DNA of 64,000 nt, from positions 11,281,001 through 11,345,000 of the forward strand of contig NC_092561.1 of NCBI RefSeq assembly GCF_037975245.1. Direction: 5' to 3'. The stretch's first letter is position 1. The number at the start of each line of letters is the position of its first letter. A model generated the notes under the pieces. That model did not search any database. It saw nothing but the letters and a program-made list of their open reading frames with translations, and was not told the DNA's origin. The translations under genes were made by a program, and so were the position numbers. Positions 12,022-24,700 of the stretch are shown piece by piece. The stretch comes from Apostichopus japonicus (taxonomy: Eukaryota > Echinodermata > Holothuroidea > Aspidochirotida > Stichopodidae).

Positions 12022-12353
12022 AGGTTTACAGTCTTGTACAGGGCCAAGGCCCTTTCACACGACTTTTACAACTTAACCCTGGTCATTGGTAACTTGTCAC
12101 ACCTACACAACAAAGTGTGCACAATTCAAACAATCTCTCCTGGGGCACCAGAGTGCACCACAACCACGTGTCCGGGGGACTTCCCATAGGGTGCAGCCAC
12201 AAACCGGCCCACGCAACTATACACCTGGGTGAAGAGAGGCAATGGAGATAAAGCACCCTGCCCAAGGACACAGCGCAATGATCTGGCCAGGGCTCGAACC
12301 TGTAATCCTTAGATCACAATTCCACTGCCTTAACCACTTGACCACAACGCCCT
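12022..12353 (-). mobile_element. tRNA-derived SINE, copy 1
   Basis: On the minus strand the head reads GTGGTCAAGTGGTTAAGG (polymerase III A-box, about 12328-12345). A perfect B-box GGTTCGAGCCC follows (complement at 12290-12300), then a body with 'tgtccttgggcag', 'cacctgggtg' and 'accagggttaag' blocks. A second copy with the same body lies at 23.44-23.80 kb. The element is intergenic. Confidence 0.88.
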
Positions 12354-13706
12354 CAAACTACTATCATATGAAAAAGACTGTTAAGTACACATACCAGTAA
12401 ACAAGCAGTTGAAACCTTTATCACTTCCCTGCAATATTTTCAAAAATTCCTTTAGGACGGACGTACAAATTTTGGTGACTGACGTGTGAAATTATATAGT
12501 AAATGTACGTATGTCACAAACAAAAGCATTACTTGGTATGCCTAAAATTTCAATTTGTGACAAGGCTTCACCCAGAGTTTCCATTGTTGACAGCTGCACA
12601 CAAAATGCAGCATTTAACTGTACCTAATGGAACAAATTAGGTGAAAGTAATAGTGAAACGAAGGTATATGCAGTATCATCTCACAAAATTTTCCATTCCA
12701 TTGGAAGTATATAATTCACTCTAAATTGTATGAAGTCATCACTTGAAATAATAATGGTAAGCTCATTCAAAATTGTGTGTGCCTCATTTCCAACAATACA
12801 GATGTTAGACCCCTGGGGTGTTGAAATTCTCTAGTGGATCAGACCGATGGGTATTTATTAACATTAGGATGGTATGAGCACCAAAACCATGTTCCTTTCA
12901 CTTTTCTTCACACCCTGTTAGTTTAATTGACAATTTTTTTATTATTAAAATACATGTACTGCAAGCTTCTGTATGGATGATATAACAACACTTTTCAGCA
13001 AAAAAAAAGAGATTTTTTTTTTTCAGTTCAGATGTGTGATACAATTCTGTTGCATTGCTCCAGGAGCTCTCAGGCTGTGTTCACATCGAATCCCCTGTTC
13101 TTGGTCCTGTGTTGACAATTTAACCACAGACAGGGACGTATCCATACTTGAAGGGGGAACAGAATTTTAAAAGGGGCACTTCTCACAAAGGGAACATTGA
13201 TACAGTTAACGGAGCGCCATGATGTACAAAGAAAATTGTTGCCCAAAATGCTTCGCATGTTGCAGGAAATAAACATTAATGAGAGTATTGTGTTACTTAG
13301 CAACGGTGGCTTAATAATAACAAAGGAAAGAGAAAGTGTCCACAAATCTTAGGTTGATTTTTTATCTCAAAACTTTGATTTTGTATATCAAAAGTTTGAC
13401 TTAAAAGGTCCGTATGTGAAAATACACGTTGATTTTAGCTAATTAGTACGTAATTAATTAACTTTTGTGTTCAAACTTTCTGAGTGTATTTAGTTTTATC
13501 ACAAGAAACATTTTGTAGAGTATGGGGGGAATTTGTCACGTGTCCCCCCTCCCCACCTTTAAGACACAGACATACAGAGGCACACCCTTGGTTAGTATAG
13601 CAACTATATGAAACATTGTATTTAAAAGTAATATATAGACAAAAACACTGTGAAGTTAAGGATGAACCTTCTGGTAACTCTGTCCACCAACACATAACAC
13701 TATGAG
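12354..13706. other. intergenic AT-rich stretch, nothing supported
   Basis: Only short, unconvincing open frames occur. There is a homopolymeric A and T pair near 13000-13022 and small palindromic stretches. I see no splice-bounded exon or RNA gene. Confidence 0.45.
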
Positions 13707-14818
13707 CAGGGACGTAGCTAAGGCCTGACGATTGGGGGGTGTAGTGGCTGAAATGCCAACTGGATGGGTTTTGAAGCCAGAAAATTCGGACTGCTGCCTT
13801 GTATACACCCCCCCCCCCCCTCCTGCGCTACTCGCCAACGATACGGTCAGTGTCAGTCAGACATTCCATCTTTCGCGACTGCACGTTTGTTCCGAACTTT
13901 TTTTTCGATACATTTGTAAGATTTAATTGTCTGAAAATATAAACTACGAACCTATTTAGGCAAAGATTCAAGAGTTCGGTGAGACGTACCAAGTAACGTA
14001 CTGTAACGGTTACAACTCTTATTGAGTGTTTTAATTGTTTACCATAGAGACAATATATATATATAATGCACGGGGGGAAGGACATTTTTCGATTGATATG
14101 GGGGAGGGGTCTAAGGGGAGGGGGTCTCCCCTTCCCTTTGAGAAATTTTTGAACAATTAAAGGTCCTTAGATGCGATCTGGTGCAATGTTTTGCAGTTTC
14201 ATCATTATCATATGATATCATATTATCAGCAGATTTTGTTTCCGGTTTGAATTTTTCTTTTACATGTTCTTTTACATATTATATCAGAAAGATAAACATA
14301 GTGCTCTTTTACAATTTTTCCAGTAGGATGATTCTTTTTTATTGTCCAATGTCTGGACTTTAATACATTTGACGAACTTAACTGATAGACAATATAAACT
14401 TTCATATTTCGCAGTGTAATAACTATTTATAGGAAGCGCGTTTCACGTACGATTGCTAGCTTAGCTTCATATAACATGCTGTTCGTGCAACAACTTATGA
14501 CGAATTATAATGGATGACTGGGGTGACTCTCCTTCGGTTAGGTAGGTTATATGTATATTATTAGTGGCCAACTGTAGGCTTGTAATAGGCTATAGGCTAA
14601 ATTTAGCTATTGCATCTGCCAAAACTAAGTAGCTGAATCAGTAGGCCTGAATGCTACTACGATTATAATCGAGTTAACGGAGCTGACGAGTATTCAAGAT
14701 CAAAAGAGCACTGACAAAATACCATGCAAAAAACCCAACAGATTTTAACATTTTTTCGACACTGAAAGCGGGGGAGCAGTTGCTCCCACTGCCCCCCCCC
14801 CCCTCGGCTACGTCCCTG
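13707..14818. mobile_element. hAT-like non-autonomous element with CAGGGACGTAGC ends
   Basis: The left end CAGGGACGTAGCTAAGG is mirrored by CTCGGCTACGTCCCTG at the right, so the terminal inverted repeat is about 12-14 bp. Long homopolymers sit just inside the ends (C run at 13807, C run at 14791). A block at 14100-14190 ('gaggggtctaaggggaggg', 'cttagatgcgatctggtgca') resembles parts of the hAT-like elements at 45.8 and 58.4 kb. I cannot find an intact target duplication (left flank ACTATGAG, right flank ATATATAC), so the copy may be old or rearranged. No transposase is visible. Confidence 0.7.
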
Positions 14819-15125
14819 ATATATACTGAACCTACTTGAAGCTAGCGAACAGGGTCAACCCATCCAATAGCAAAATTAATACATAAATAAACCGAATTGA
14901 AGCTGGCGAACGTTGTATGGTAGTTCTATTAGGCATTTTTTTTAGAGTATTCAAAATCATACGAAGTTTTGTATGGTGGAGTATAAGGATCGCGAGATAC
15001 AATTTCTCAAACTGGCAAGGAAAACGTGTTAAATATGACTGATTAAAGGTCAATTTTGACCGAAATTTTTCAATTTTTATGTCATTCACAATCACAGGAA
15101 TATATGAATATGCCTACGTAAATTA

Positions 15126-15224
15126 GAGTGCGACAGTTGGAAATTCTGACAGTCGGAAATTCCGACAGTCGGAAATTCCGACAGTCGGAAATTCCGAAAG
15201 TCGGAAATTCCGACTGTCGCACTC
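15126..15224. repeat. 99-bp palindromic element built of GGAAATTC units
   Basis: The ends GAGTGCGACAG and CTGTCGCACTC are perfect inverted repeats. Between them five units of about 16-18 bp (GGAAATTCCGACAGTC) repeat, and each unit is itself nearly palindromic. The whole can form a long hairpin. It looks like a tiny foldback element or expanded palindrome. Confidence 0.8.
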
Positions 15225-16060
15225 CAATTTTCCAACTATCGTCAGTTTTACCAAGTTTGGGGGTGAGACACTCCCCCACAGTTTGGGTACTTGCTTCTAT
15301 TGTTGGACAAATTTAGTTCTCTTGCTCTACATTAGTCAGATAGTTATTTTGAATTTTAAGCAATTGTATCATGCCAAGAAATCAAAAAGTTATAACCGGC
15401 TCTCTGGTTCTCCATTTATACCGAAATTTCCACACAGTATCAACGTTTGTACTCAATTGTTACTCGAAATTTCGACTCTTGTATGCCAACCTTCTCTCTT
15501 CAATTCCACTATTTCTCCATATTGTGGCTTTTTTTAAATTTTATTGTTTTCTATTTCTCAATTTTTAAATTGTCAGCTATTTCTCTAGGAAAAAGCTATT
15601 TTTTCTCAATTTTTTTTAATCACAAATTTGGCTTCTTATTCCAAAGTTCAACTACTGAAAATGTTAACTTTTTGTTAACTTTTTGTGAAATTTTAAATTG
15701 TTTATCAAAGTTTGGAGATGTGTCACATTTTTTTTAATGTTTTTTATTTAAATTATTACTTTCATGACGAAATATTAATATGTACATAAACTGTTGAAGT
15801 TTTGGTGTTTCAGTAAAAATATTACTTATAAGTCAAAATTATAGATGTGAGGAGCAAGAACATATACACCTTACCTGCCATCCCGCTTTGAAGAGTGAGG
15901 GGGGGGGGGGTGCATGACAGTTTTCCCTACTGGCTCCCCTTGTTCCTACGCCTATGTTGATTAATGAGTGAATAACTAACTGCATTATCATGGGAATTTT
16001 GTATCAAAAATAGATTAATAACTTGCCCAAAATATCAACTCAATGAGATTTAAATTTGTG
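15225..16060. other. pyrimidine-rich degenerate repeats and a solo transposon end
   Basis: From about 15410 to 15760, irregular units resembling 'ctcgaaatttcgact' and 'tttctcaattt' recur with a period of roughly 20-25 bp. Near 15898-15956 a G run, 'ctggctcccc' and TTGTTCCTACGCCTATG resemble the right end of the hAT-like elements found later. I see no left end, so this is a solo end. No gene is supported. Confidence 0.5.
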
Positions 16061-16061
16061 A

Positions 16062-16420
16062 AGAATGTTCCATTCAACGAGGCGCAGCCGAGTTTGAATG
16101 GAACAAATTACATCTTTCAACGAATGAAATATTAGCACTATTGCACGAATGGAAACCATTCATTATTTGTTTTATACAACATATTATATTAAGATGGGTA
16201 AAATGCATTCATGCAACAGATTGTTTTGTACAGACAGGTTTCTCTGCTCTCTTACCATTGAAAAAAGTGCTATCAAAAAAGTATAACCCATGGTTCTATT
16301 TCATAGAGTGGAATAGAGCGGATTTTGCATGCAATCAACGAGCAATTGACCAATCAAATGACCAGAATACAATTAGGTGTTGTATAATATCAAATAGCTA
16401 TATAACCTTGTATCGGTGAT
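16062..16420. repeat. putative interspersed element with a 12-bp stem hairpin
   Basis: TGTTCCATTCAA and TTTGAATGGAACA pair around 'cgaggcgcagccgag' (16068-16108). After that 'caacgaatg', 'cacgaatggaaaccattc' and 'tgcatgcaatcaacg' echo one another. A 92-codon frame runs through it but has no family resemblance. The class is unknown. Confidence 0.4.
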
Positions 16421-17767
16421 AGACATATCTACGGTGGTCCTGAAGGGACAGATGAGATGTAGACCTACCGGTTTAGTATAACACGACTTCATAACAAATG
16501 TATATACATATGTCGAGTTGCCAAATTGTCGAGTTTCTTAACCATACCAAGTTAAGTCCAAATCAATGATAATGTCCTCATTCCATGACTTATTTGTAAA
16601 TGTAATTCCATTTCATTGTTAAATCTTATAATTCTCTCAAAGCTGTTCATTTTTAACTGAAAGTCACACGCGGAGAAAAAAAATCGAACTTTGCAACGGC
16701 GTGTCCTTGTCTTTCCATATTAAGTTCTGATTTCCAGCAACGAGCTAATAATATTTGTTATGCTCTCACGAAGTTTCTGGGCTGTATCAAATTATAAAAG
16801 AATCCAGACAGGAATCTCTTACTGACATTAACTGACGATGATATGCAGAGCATTCTTTCTCTTATTTTTATGGGGGGGGGGGGCAGGGGGGCAGGGGAAG
16901 AGTTCCATAGAGAGATGGTTGTAATATCATTGTATGCAATGTATTGTATTATAATTTAAGTTAATCCAGGAAGAAAAGAACTTGCTGTCATGAAACAAAA
17001 CCAGCTGCTTATAAACAGAAAGAATTGCAGTTTTACAACACAGACGGTACAGCGTCTTAATGTAGGCCGTAATATGAATTAATAATCAACAGTAAACATC
17101 TGGCGTGTAAGTAGTGTTATCGATTGATCGTGGAGTGTCCTTGAAGAACAATAGTATGCTATGGTAAACACTCCAAGAACATTACCTTATCGAATGGACG
17201 TTAAATCTCTACATTTGTCGATAAATCCTATTAACAATAAACATCTGTTCATTGAACTAAACGGAGTCAGTTAGTATGATTTCATTGACTCGATGAAGTC
17301 ACTCGGATCTCTGTGGAGTTATCAAGTTGAAAAACAAAATTCCGGAATCTTTTCTTTATGGAATCAACATTTATTAACGCATCTTACGCGATTAATATCA
17401 TAACGCAACGTTTCATTCATATAAAATTGTTTCTTTGTTGTATAGAAAAGAGGAACATTGCAACCTGAACATGTAATTCGCGGTATTTTCATGATCTCTC
17501 TTATTAAAGTTCATTCATTCAACTCACGGAATACGTTCCATGGATCAGGATTATACAAACGGATCTGAAGTTTCTGCTCATTTGGAAACAGACGCGATGT
17601 GTCGGAAGACAAAATTCAACTCTCTACCAATAACCGTTAGATGTTAGACATATAATTAATGTAGGATAATAGGCCTACTCATAGTGAAATGTAAATTCTT
17701 GGTAACAGTTTATACTAATTGACGCATCAGTCGATAGGCATCACCTGTCTATATCTGATAAAAAATA
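16421..17767. other. 5' flank of the orphan gene at 17768
   Basis: Mostly unique AT-rich sequence with a G homopolymer at 16872-16882. An in-frame stop TAA at 17759-17761 precedes the ATG at 17768, so the downstream frame does not extend upwards without splicing. I see no certain TATA box or splice acceptor. Confidence 0.5.
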
Positions 17768-18721
17768 ATGGCTACCGTCCATTATGCTCTTAGCAACGTC
17801 TTTTCGACTCCAACTAGAGAAGTTACCGAACAATATTCTCCACGTCTGTCGTATCTGAACTCTTGTCAACAAATAGATCGCGAAGAAGCGGACAACGAAG
17901 GTACTTCAAATGATGTTACGGAGATAAAAGGAGTAAGCTTACCCAAGACAGAGATTCAACCTCTCCCAGCGGACACTACCGTCGAGAATGACACTGTTTT
18001 AACGAAAGATATGGATATATGGGACTTAAAGAAGTATGGAGTTGGAAAAATCAAAGACGGGAAAATATCTGAAAGAGACAACTGTGACAAAGATGACGAC
18101 GGATGGCACGTGTATGGTGATTTATTGATGACAGAATTACTACATCTACCTACAGCGATGTCTCCGAAAACAGATCATGTGTCTCGTATAGCTGATCATG
18201 TGGACACTGGCAGCGACAGATCCAGCATAAACTCGGCAAAAGTTACCAAAGGTGACAGAAAGACAAATTCAAGAATAAATGATACGAATATGCTGAGGAC
18301 TTTAAGTGAAGGAATCGGACGCAATATGTTGAGCAGGGAATGCCATATGATATATGATAGCAGTTACGTAAAAGAAAAAAAACCAAAGAAACACATCCAG
18401 AAAAGTAACGGAAGATCATTATTTCAAACTAACCAAAAAAATCAACTCGATATGTCAGGAAATTCTACAATGAGCCGTAAAAATGTAGGAAAAAGTGGCG
18501 GCAGAGCACAGTACGGACGTGTTGATTCTAGTCATGACCTTAGTATAGGAGCAGTAAGGCTTCCTTCACATTCATTACCAGAATATAAACTACGATCAAG
18601 CATGAAGTTAGGCAACAAGGTCAACACATCCAGCTCTTTGTTATTGGAGCCTGAAGCAGAAAGTCCAAGGAAAAATATGAGCAACAGTACACAACGACGT
18701 GTTGTTAGATTTACATTGTGA
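17768..18721 (+). CDS. orphan 317-aa disordered protein, single exon
   Basis: I do not recognise this protein. The frame runs 317 codons from an ATG in AAAATAATGG context, with an in-frame stop nine bases upstream, which is far longer than chance frames in this AT-rich DNA. It is hydrophilic, rich in Ser, Lys, Asn and Asp, and has no membrane segment or signal peptide. The middle has an acidic stretch (DNCDKDDDGWHVYGDLLM, near 103-120) and a Lys-rich stretch (VKEKKPKKHIQKSNG, near 200-214). The last residues are RRVVRFTL, which fits the RVxF docking motif for protein phosphatase 1. An ATTAAA lies about 65 bases after the stop. A regulatory or scaffolding role would be inference only. Confidence 0.72.
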   Translation: MATVHYALSNVFSTPTREVTEQYSPRLSYLNSCQQIDREEADNEGTSNDVTEIKGVSLPKTEIQPLPADTTVENDTVLTKDMDIWDLKKYGVGKIKDGKISERDNCDKDDDGWHVYGDLLMTELLHLPTAMSPKTDHVSRIADHVDTGSDRSSINSAKVTKGDRKTNSRINDTNMLRTLSEGIGRNMLSRECHMIYDSSYVKEKKPKKHIQKSNGRSLFQTNQKNQLDMSGNSTMSRKNVGKSGGRAQYGRVDSSHDLSIGAVRLPSHSLPEYKLRSSMKLGNKVNTSSSLLLEPEAESPRKNMSNSTQRRVVRFTL

Positions 18722-18785
18722 CATAGACTTAACTAACACTTATATGAGCTCGGAGGTTGTTTTTTTGTTTTGTTCTTTTGCTGAA

Positions 18786-18791
18786 ATATTA
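18786..18791 (+). terminator. candidate polyadenylation signal (ATTAAA) of the orphan gene
   Basis: ATTAAA follows a T-rich stretch about 65 bases after the orphan stop codon. It is the commonest variant polyadenylation hexamer. A short 3' untranslated region would result. Confidence 0.35.
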
Positions 18792-18799
18792 AAGTAAAT

Positions 18800-20565
18800 G
18801 AAGTTCACTGTTGAAGAAAGCTTTGACAAGGTGGTCGGTGTGGAGAGAGGGATCAATTTACTCGAAACTCAAATATTTGCTCAGCATCAAGCAAATTTAA
18901 TATATTTCGGAGATTCGAATGTGGACGCGATTGTGGGAAGAAGGACGTGGGACAATTAATCACTAAAGTAATCAACCCCCCCCCCCCACATCATTAACAA
19001 CCAGCACTCTCATATTGCACATCTAAAGGAAGTCTGCAATCTATTCAGGGGGGCCGGATATGTCATCACTAAAATTCCACAGTGACTACTCCATTTAAAG
19101 CCAGGAACTAAAACATTTTGGAAGACATATAGTAGAAAATACTCAATTCACAATAGTCAATATTTGTTTTCTTTTGTAAAAAATCTTTATTTGAACATAA
19201 TTTTGTTTGTAATGCAAACATGTATAAAACATACAATTAAAATTAAATCTAAGACAGTCATCCCCTTTAAAATGAAACAGGAGAGGAAAGTAACAGGTGC
19301 ATAATAGAGACTGGAATACATCACATGACCTTAAAGGCATAGCAATGTCTGCCACTCACATGAAACACATTGGTTGCAACTTGCATCTTGAAAGCTCCTT
19401 CCATTGCTGGGATGGTCAATGTTGACATTTATTCATTTTTATTCAGATAAATGCATTGCACAACAATTTGTGATGTCATACAGGCACAACATATCAGACT
19501 GTCTTTGTTTTCCATTAGTTTTCAATGTTACAATGCAGACCCCTAATGTACATAACTCAAATCACGATTTTGTTGAGATGCAGTCACTTGATCACACATT
19601 ACCAAAATAAAACAACTACCCTGTCACACAATTGAATTATTTTCCAAGATTATACAATCATTTCAAATTAGAGAAAAACAAAACAAAGCTCTCAGTGTAG
19701 TCCATGAATGATATCACAGATTATTGTACAATGCCCTCATCCAAATAACTTGAATTAACTGGAACATGTTTCATCTCGACTATGGAAGGGGCTATGGAGC
19801 TGGGAGTTAAATAAATGTGCTTTGTTTCAGACTCTGTATTAAGGTTTAATGATTCAGCATTGTTGTACGGTTAAAATTAACATATCAGTAACAAAGTTAG
19901 AGAAAACAGGACACCAAATCCAGTAGCAGAGTACCCTCACAAATTATGTAAGGGAAAAAAGTATTATGAATCAAAAGTGATCTTACCATCGATGTAAGGA
20001 TAAATTGGGGAGCATGATTGGTATGTATGAATCCCCCCATCCAACCCACCCCAGTAAAATGTTACTCAAATTATCAATGCTGTGTAGGCATGTAATAAGT
20101 AATTGATTTGAAATCAAAATGGTATCTGAAGTTTCCTGTGAATTAGCACAAATAAATTGAGAAGTACTTATTTCAGATTATACCAAACAATCATTTAATG
20201 TTCTTCAATCTTTAAACAGGTCACAAAAGAGGCACACAGTGTTACATGTAAATATATTAACAAATGCATTGTGAAAGACATATGTTAGTATCCAGAATAA
20301 GCTGTTTAATGATGTTGGTCTGGAAGTTGTATTGTAGAACATAAGCAGCGGTACCAAAGCAACCTAGTTAAGTTTGCATTCAAGAATCCGCACAGGAATC
20401 TCTTGCTGACATCAACTGATGATGGTATTTAAAGGACATTTTCTTCTTTGCCTCAATTTACCCTTTTAACCTTAGACACTCTGAAAGCATAAAATGGCTT
20501 TGTAACAAAATATTCTGTGATTACATCACCGCTGTGGATGTTTATAACATGTCATCTATCATCAA
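18800..20565. other. intergenic stretch between convergent genes; contains the AKIP1 3' UTR
   Basis: It holds the presumed AKIP1 3' untranslated region on the minus strand. A C run lies near 18967. Several minus-strand AATAAA and ATTAAA hexamers occur, for example near 19187 and 20193, so the 3' end cannot be fixed. No supported coding exon. Confidence 0.45.
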
Positions 20566-21684
20566 TCATAAATTAAAGTCCAGGTTGACACTTTGTCCTG
20601 GGTCCAATCGGACTACATGAGTCTGCTGGGAGTCCCTTCCCCAGGCACCTGCAGTCACAGCGTAGGTTCCAGGAGTAACCAAGATATTCATGTTCTCTGA
20701 TTGTTGAAGCTAACAAGAAAACAAATGTAGGATGTACATCAATACACCTGAATAATATAAAATCCAAACACAAAATACTTAATTGCAACTTATTTCATCA
20801 ATGTCAACTCGGAAAGCTACGACACCTGCACCATGTCGTTAAATGTCTGGTGATTGGAGATGTATATTGACATGGTCTTTAGAAACAAATGAAATATAGT
20901 CATTCCGTAAACCAGGGTCGAACCCCATTGACTTGTTTGGTGTCCTCACTATACATTGAAACATTCAAGGTTGACATTTCTAAACTATAACTATATTTAC
21001 AAGTTGTGATCAAGCATATCTCATTTGCCTTGTTACTACATGTAATGAAATGTAACAATTGCACAGACATTGCTTTGCTGTGCCATAGAATATACAAGTA
21101 CAGAAAAACTGACACAAACTGGACCTCTAAATACTGGAATGAATTCAAGAATAACTTAATAGATAAAAACAATGGAGAAACCTGGGTGCATTCCTTATGT
21201 TGATGGCTTTAGGAGTCATTATCATAATTATATTCTTCACTAAATCAGAAATTATACTAGGAAAGCATCTCATGCATTTTCAACCTTCTTGATCCTGCTG
21301 ATTAATGTCACAACATTAAAAGTGCGAACTTTCTTTGGACAAAACAAAAAGCTTCCACAATAAACTCATGCTATTAGCATTTGTATAGCTTGCTAAGATC
21401 TTCAGCAATTTTTGTTACTGAAATCAATTATCACAATTTTGTCTCCATTGGTCACAACCAAAGGAAGTTCAAGAGGGAAACACGTGAAAACAATACCAAC
21501 TACTTTATGTTTGCTGGAGAAAGCTTTTTAACTCAAAAAGAACTTTGCCGTCATCATGCTGTAATGAAGACGTTTGGTGGCTTCGGTCATCATTTTTACC
21601 AAAATCAAATGATAACAAATAAAATCTGGCTGTAAACAGCCAGTAAACAGCCATTGTGCTCATCTAAATCATTTACTCACTGTG

Positions 21685-21780
<96 letters not shown>

Positions 21781-24700
21781 TATCAAGTAGTAAAGACACT
21801 TACTGGATGTCTTTGTGGTCGGTATGGGTACTGTGGGCTGTGGAACCTGGAACAATGGTTCTTATCGCAGGAGTTGTGAGTGTGTGGAGGAGAACTGACA
21901 AAGAATCGCTGCAAAGAATCAGAGGAAGGAAAACAGAAGCACAATCAAAGTCAGGAAAGATAAGCATTTAGTATCATGCTGAATGTCATGTATGAAAACA
22001 TAGAGAATAGAATCTGAACAACTTATAAAACAAAAAGGAAGAAATGCTTTTTTTTCATCAGCATCCATTACATGATTGAACTATTGATATTAAGGTGAAC
22101 ATCAAGGTTGAAGTCTACAGATAACATGTACCGTATTGTGAAATACCCAACCTCTTACCACACTCATTGAAAAATCCTCAAAGTTTGGGATTTTTACACA
22201 AAAAAAACGTTTTTGCCCTGTTTTGATGTTCCACATGTTTTGAGCCTGGGTATTGTATCATTTCAAAATAAGGCAAAACACACTTCTGAATTTTTTTGTA
22301 CAAACAGGGTGATACTATATCTCTTCCAGAAAAAATAATCAGATTTTTTTCAACATGACGTGTTTTGAGTTATTGGCTGTCAAAGACGACCTCGTTTGTA
22401 GATCGGAGCAACTTAACAACTTCATAAATTAATATTGAGAAAAGCTAGAACCCTGAAATTTGGTAAGGTGTAGGAACTTTATACTAATAATTAAAATAAA
22501 AAAACACTGACAGCTCTTATATGGTTACTTTGGTAAAGAATTGGCATCAAAACCCCTTCCTCATGCTGAATATCAGCATGAAATAGCAACATTAGAGCTG
22601 CAAAACTTTCAACTATATTAAACGGAAAGAGCATTGTAATCATTATTTTAAACATAATAACCTCTGAAAGAATCAAGTACCCTGAAGCAATGGTTTAGGA
22701 GCAATTTATCACTTAAAATAGCACATTTCTTTGTGAAAAATACCAAAATCAAATATTTTGACACTATTAAGTTGACATAACTCCATAAGAAAATGTTTTT
22801 GTAGCCTATTTTTTTATATTCCTGTAATAGAAAGGTAGTAGGATGTTTAATTGCTGAGAAATTTGACCTCAAAAGTCAAGAAAATGCCACAGTGGCGACA
22901 AACTGCCGAATTTCAAAGTGTGATAAATCGGCCAATTGTAAAGCAATGTAATTTTCAGAATATGCGTATTTCATGGTGCTCCAATCCAATCACACAAAAA
23001 AATTGGGAATTTTTGGAGAGGGTGCTGCAACAGCCATCCATGATTTGACACGGAATGACCCTTCAATCAATTATGTATTTGTCATGGTAACAAAAAAAAG
23101 GGAATGAACTTCAGATCCCAATTTGTAATTGTGGCCTACGTGTGTACTGTGACTGGGCATGTAGATAACTACTTTATCAAATCATCATGCAATGCATTCC
23201 CTTCTTCTGCTTTAATGGCAATTCCAACATAACATATTATTATTATATAATCCAGTGTGTAACTTGCATTACCTTGCATTGTCTACTACTGGTACTCATG
23301 TACTGTAACATACTCTCAAAGGCTTCGTCTATTGTTGTGTACGGTAGATTTTCCTACAAGAAAAACAGAAAGAGAAATGAGACAATTAACATGTGAATAT
23401 CTTGATAATCATAGTTAAAAGTGAAAATTGAAGTTAAACAGTTTACAGTCTTGTTCAAAACCAAGGCCCCCTCACAAGACTTTGCAACACTTAACCCCTG
23501 GTCATTGGTAACTTGTCACATCCACACAACCAAAGTGTGCACAATTCAAACAATCCCTCCTGGGGTACTACAGTGTACCACACCTATTGTCCCCTGGGGG
23601 ACTTCCCAAAGGGTGCAGCCACAAATCAGCCCACGCTAACTATATTTACAAGTTACCTCGCAAGTCCCTATTTATACACCTGGGTGAAGAGAGGCAATGG
23701 AGATGAAGTGCCTTGCCCAAGGACACAACATAATGATCTGAACAGGGCTCGAACCTACAAACCATAGATCAAAAGTCCACTTCCTTAACCACGATGACAG
23801 CAATGTTATCCACATCAATACCTTTTCCATCTATTCATATCATCACATTATACAACTATAGTGTTAGGCTGTCATTACTCAGCTGAATATTGCTAACACT
23901 AGTTTATATAACTACTGTATGTTGCTATGCTGAATGGTTTGCTCAATTTACCTCTACTGGAGATCTAAGCTGATCTGGTTTCTCCGGCCATTCAACCTTT
24001 CTCCTCTGGGCTCTTTGAAGGACGCTGACACCCTGGCGGCCAGACCGGCAAAGTGTACAGGACATCCACTGTTTAGATTCACTCTGAAACAGATTGAATG
24101 TGTTCAGGGAGATAAAAATTACCTTGTAAGTACATAATAACAGACATATTCATGAACTCACTGGAGGATCTCAGGTATATATACAATGTTTGAAATTCAT
24201 TCAAGCTCTGCTTTCAGAGTAATGTTTACAAAGAGGATCTACAAGCCAAGTATGAAAGTTAAGCTACAGTAAGCACACTCTTTCTCAGTTATTTGACAGG
24301 TGTCCAAATACTCAAAACAATATACTGTACACACTACATCAATACATCATGTGCACAAAGATAATTCGGCAAGGAATACAAAATTTGAACACTACCCTCA
24401 TCTTTGAAAGGTTGTGACACAATTTTCTCCAATCACACAATTGTTTTGCAAAATCTGCAAACTACATTATTATTGGTACAAATGTCATTTTAAGGTGTCA
24501 CTCACCAACAAAAACAGTTGTGTGCCCTAATTGGACTATTTTTAGTGACAGTTTCATGCAGGATTTAAATCTTTTCGGAACTGTTGAAAGTTTATCCTGT
24601 TTAATGACTACAGTTCTATATATGTATTTTTTTTTAACAGCAGTAAACAGTACCTTATGATACAGGGGATTTGATTGTTTAACATTAGAACCAAAATAAA

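Noticed and set aside
15126-15224. Possible CRISPR-like array (regular repeats of about 17 bp)
   Set aside because: Units are contiguous and palindromic without distinct spacers, and the context is eukaryotic.
21654-21971. Frames with Tyr/Ile repeats at 21.7, 49.1 and 57.5 kb
   Set aside because: They are translations of TA microsatellites; the first overlaps a real AKIP1 exon on the other strand.
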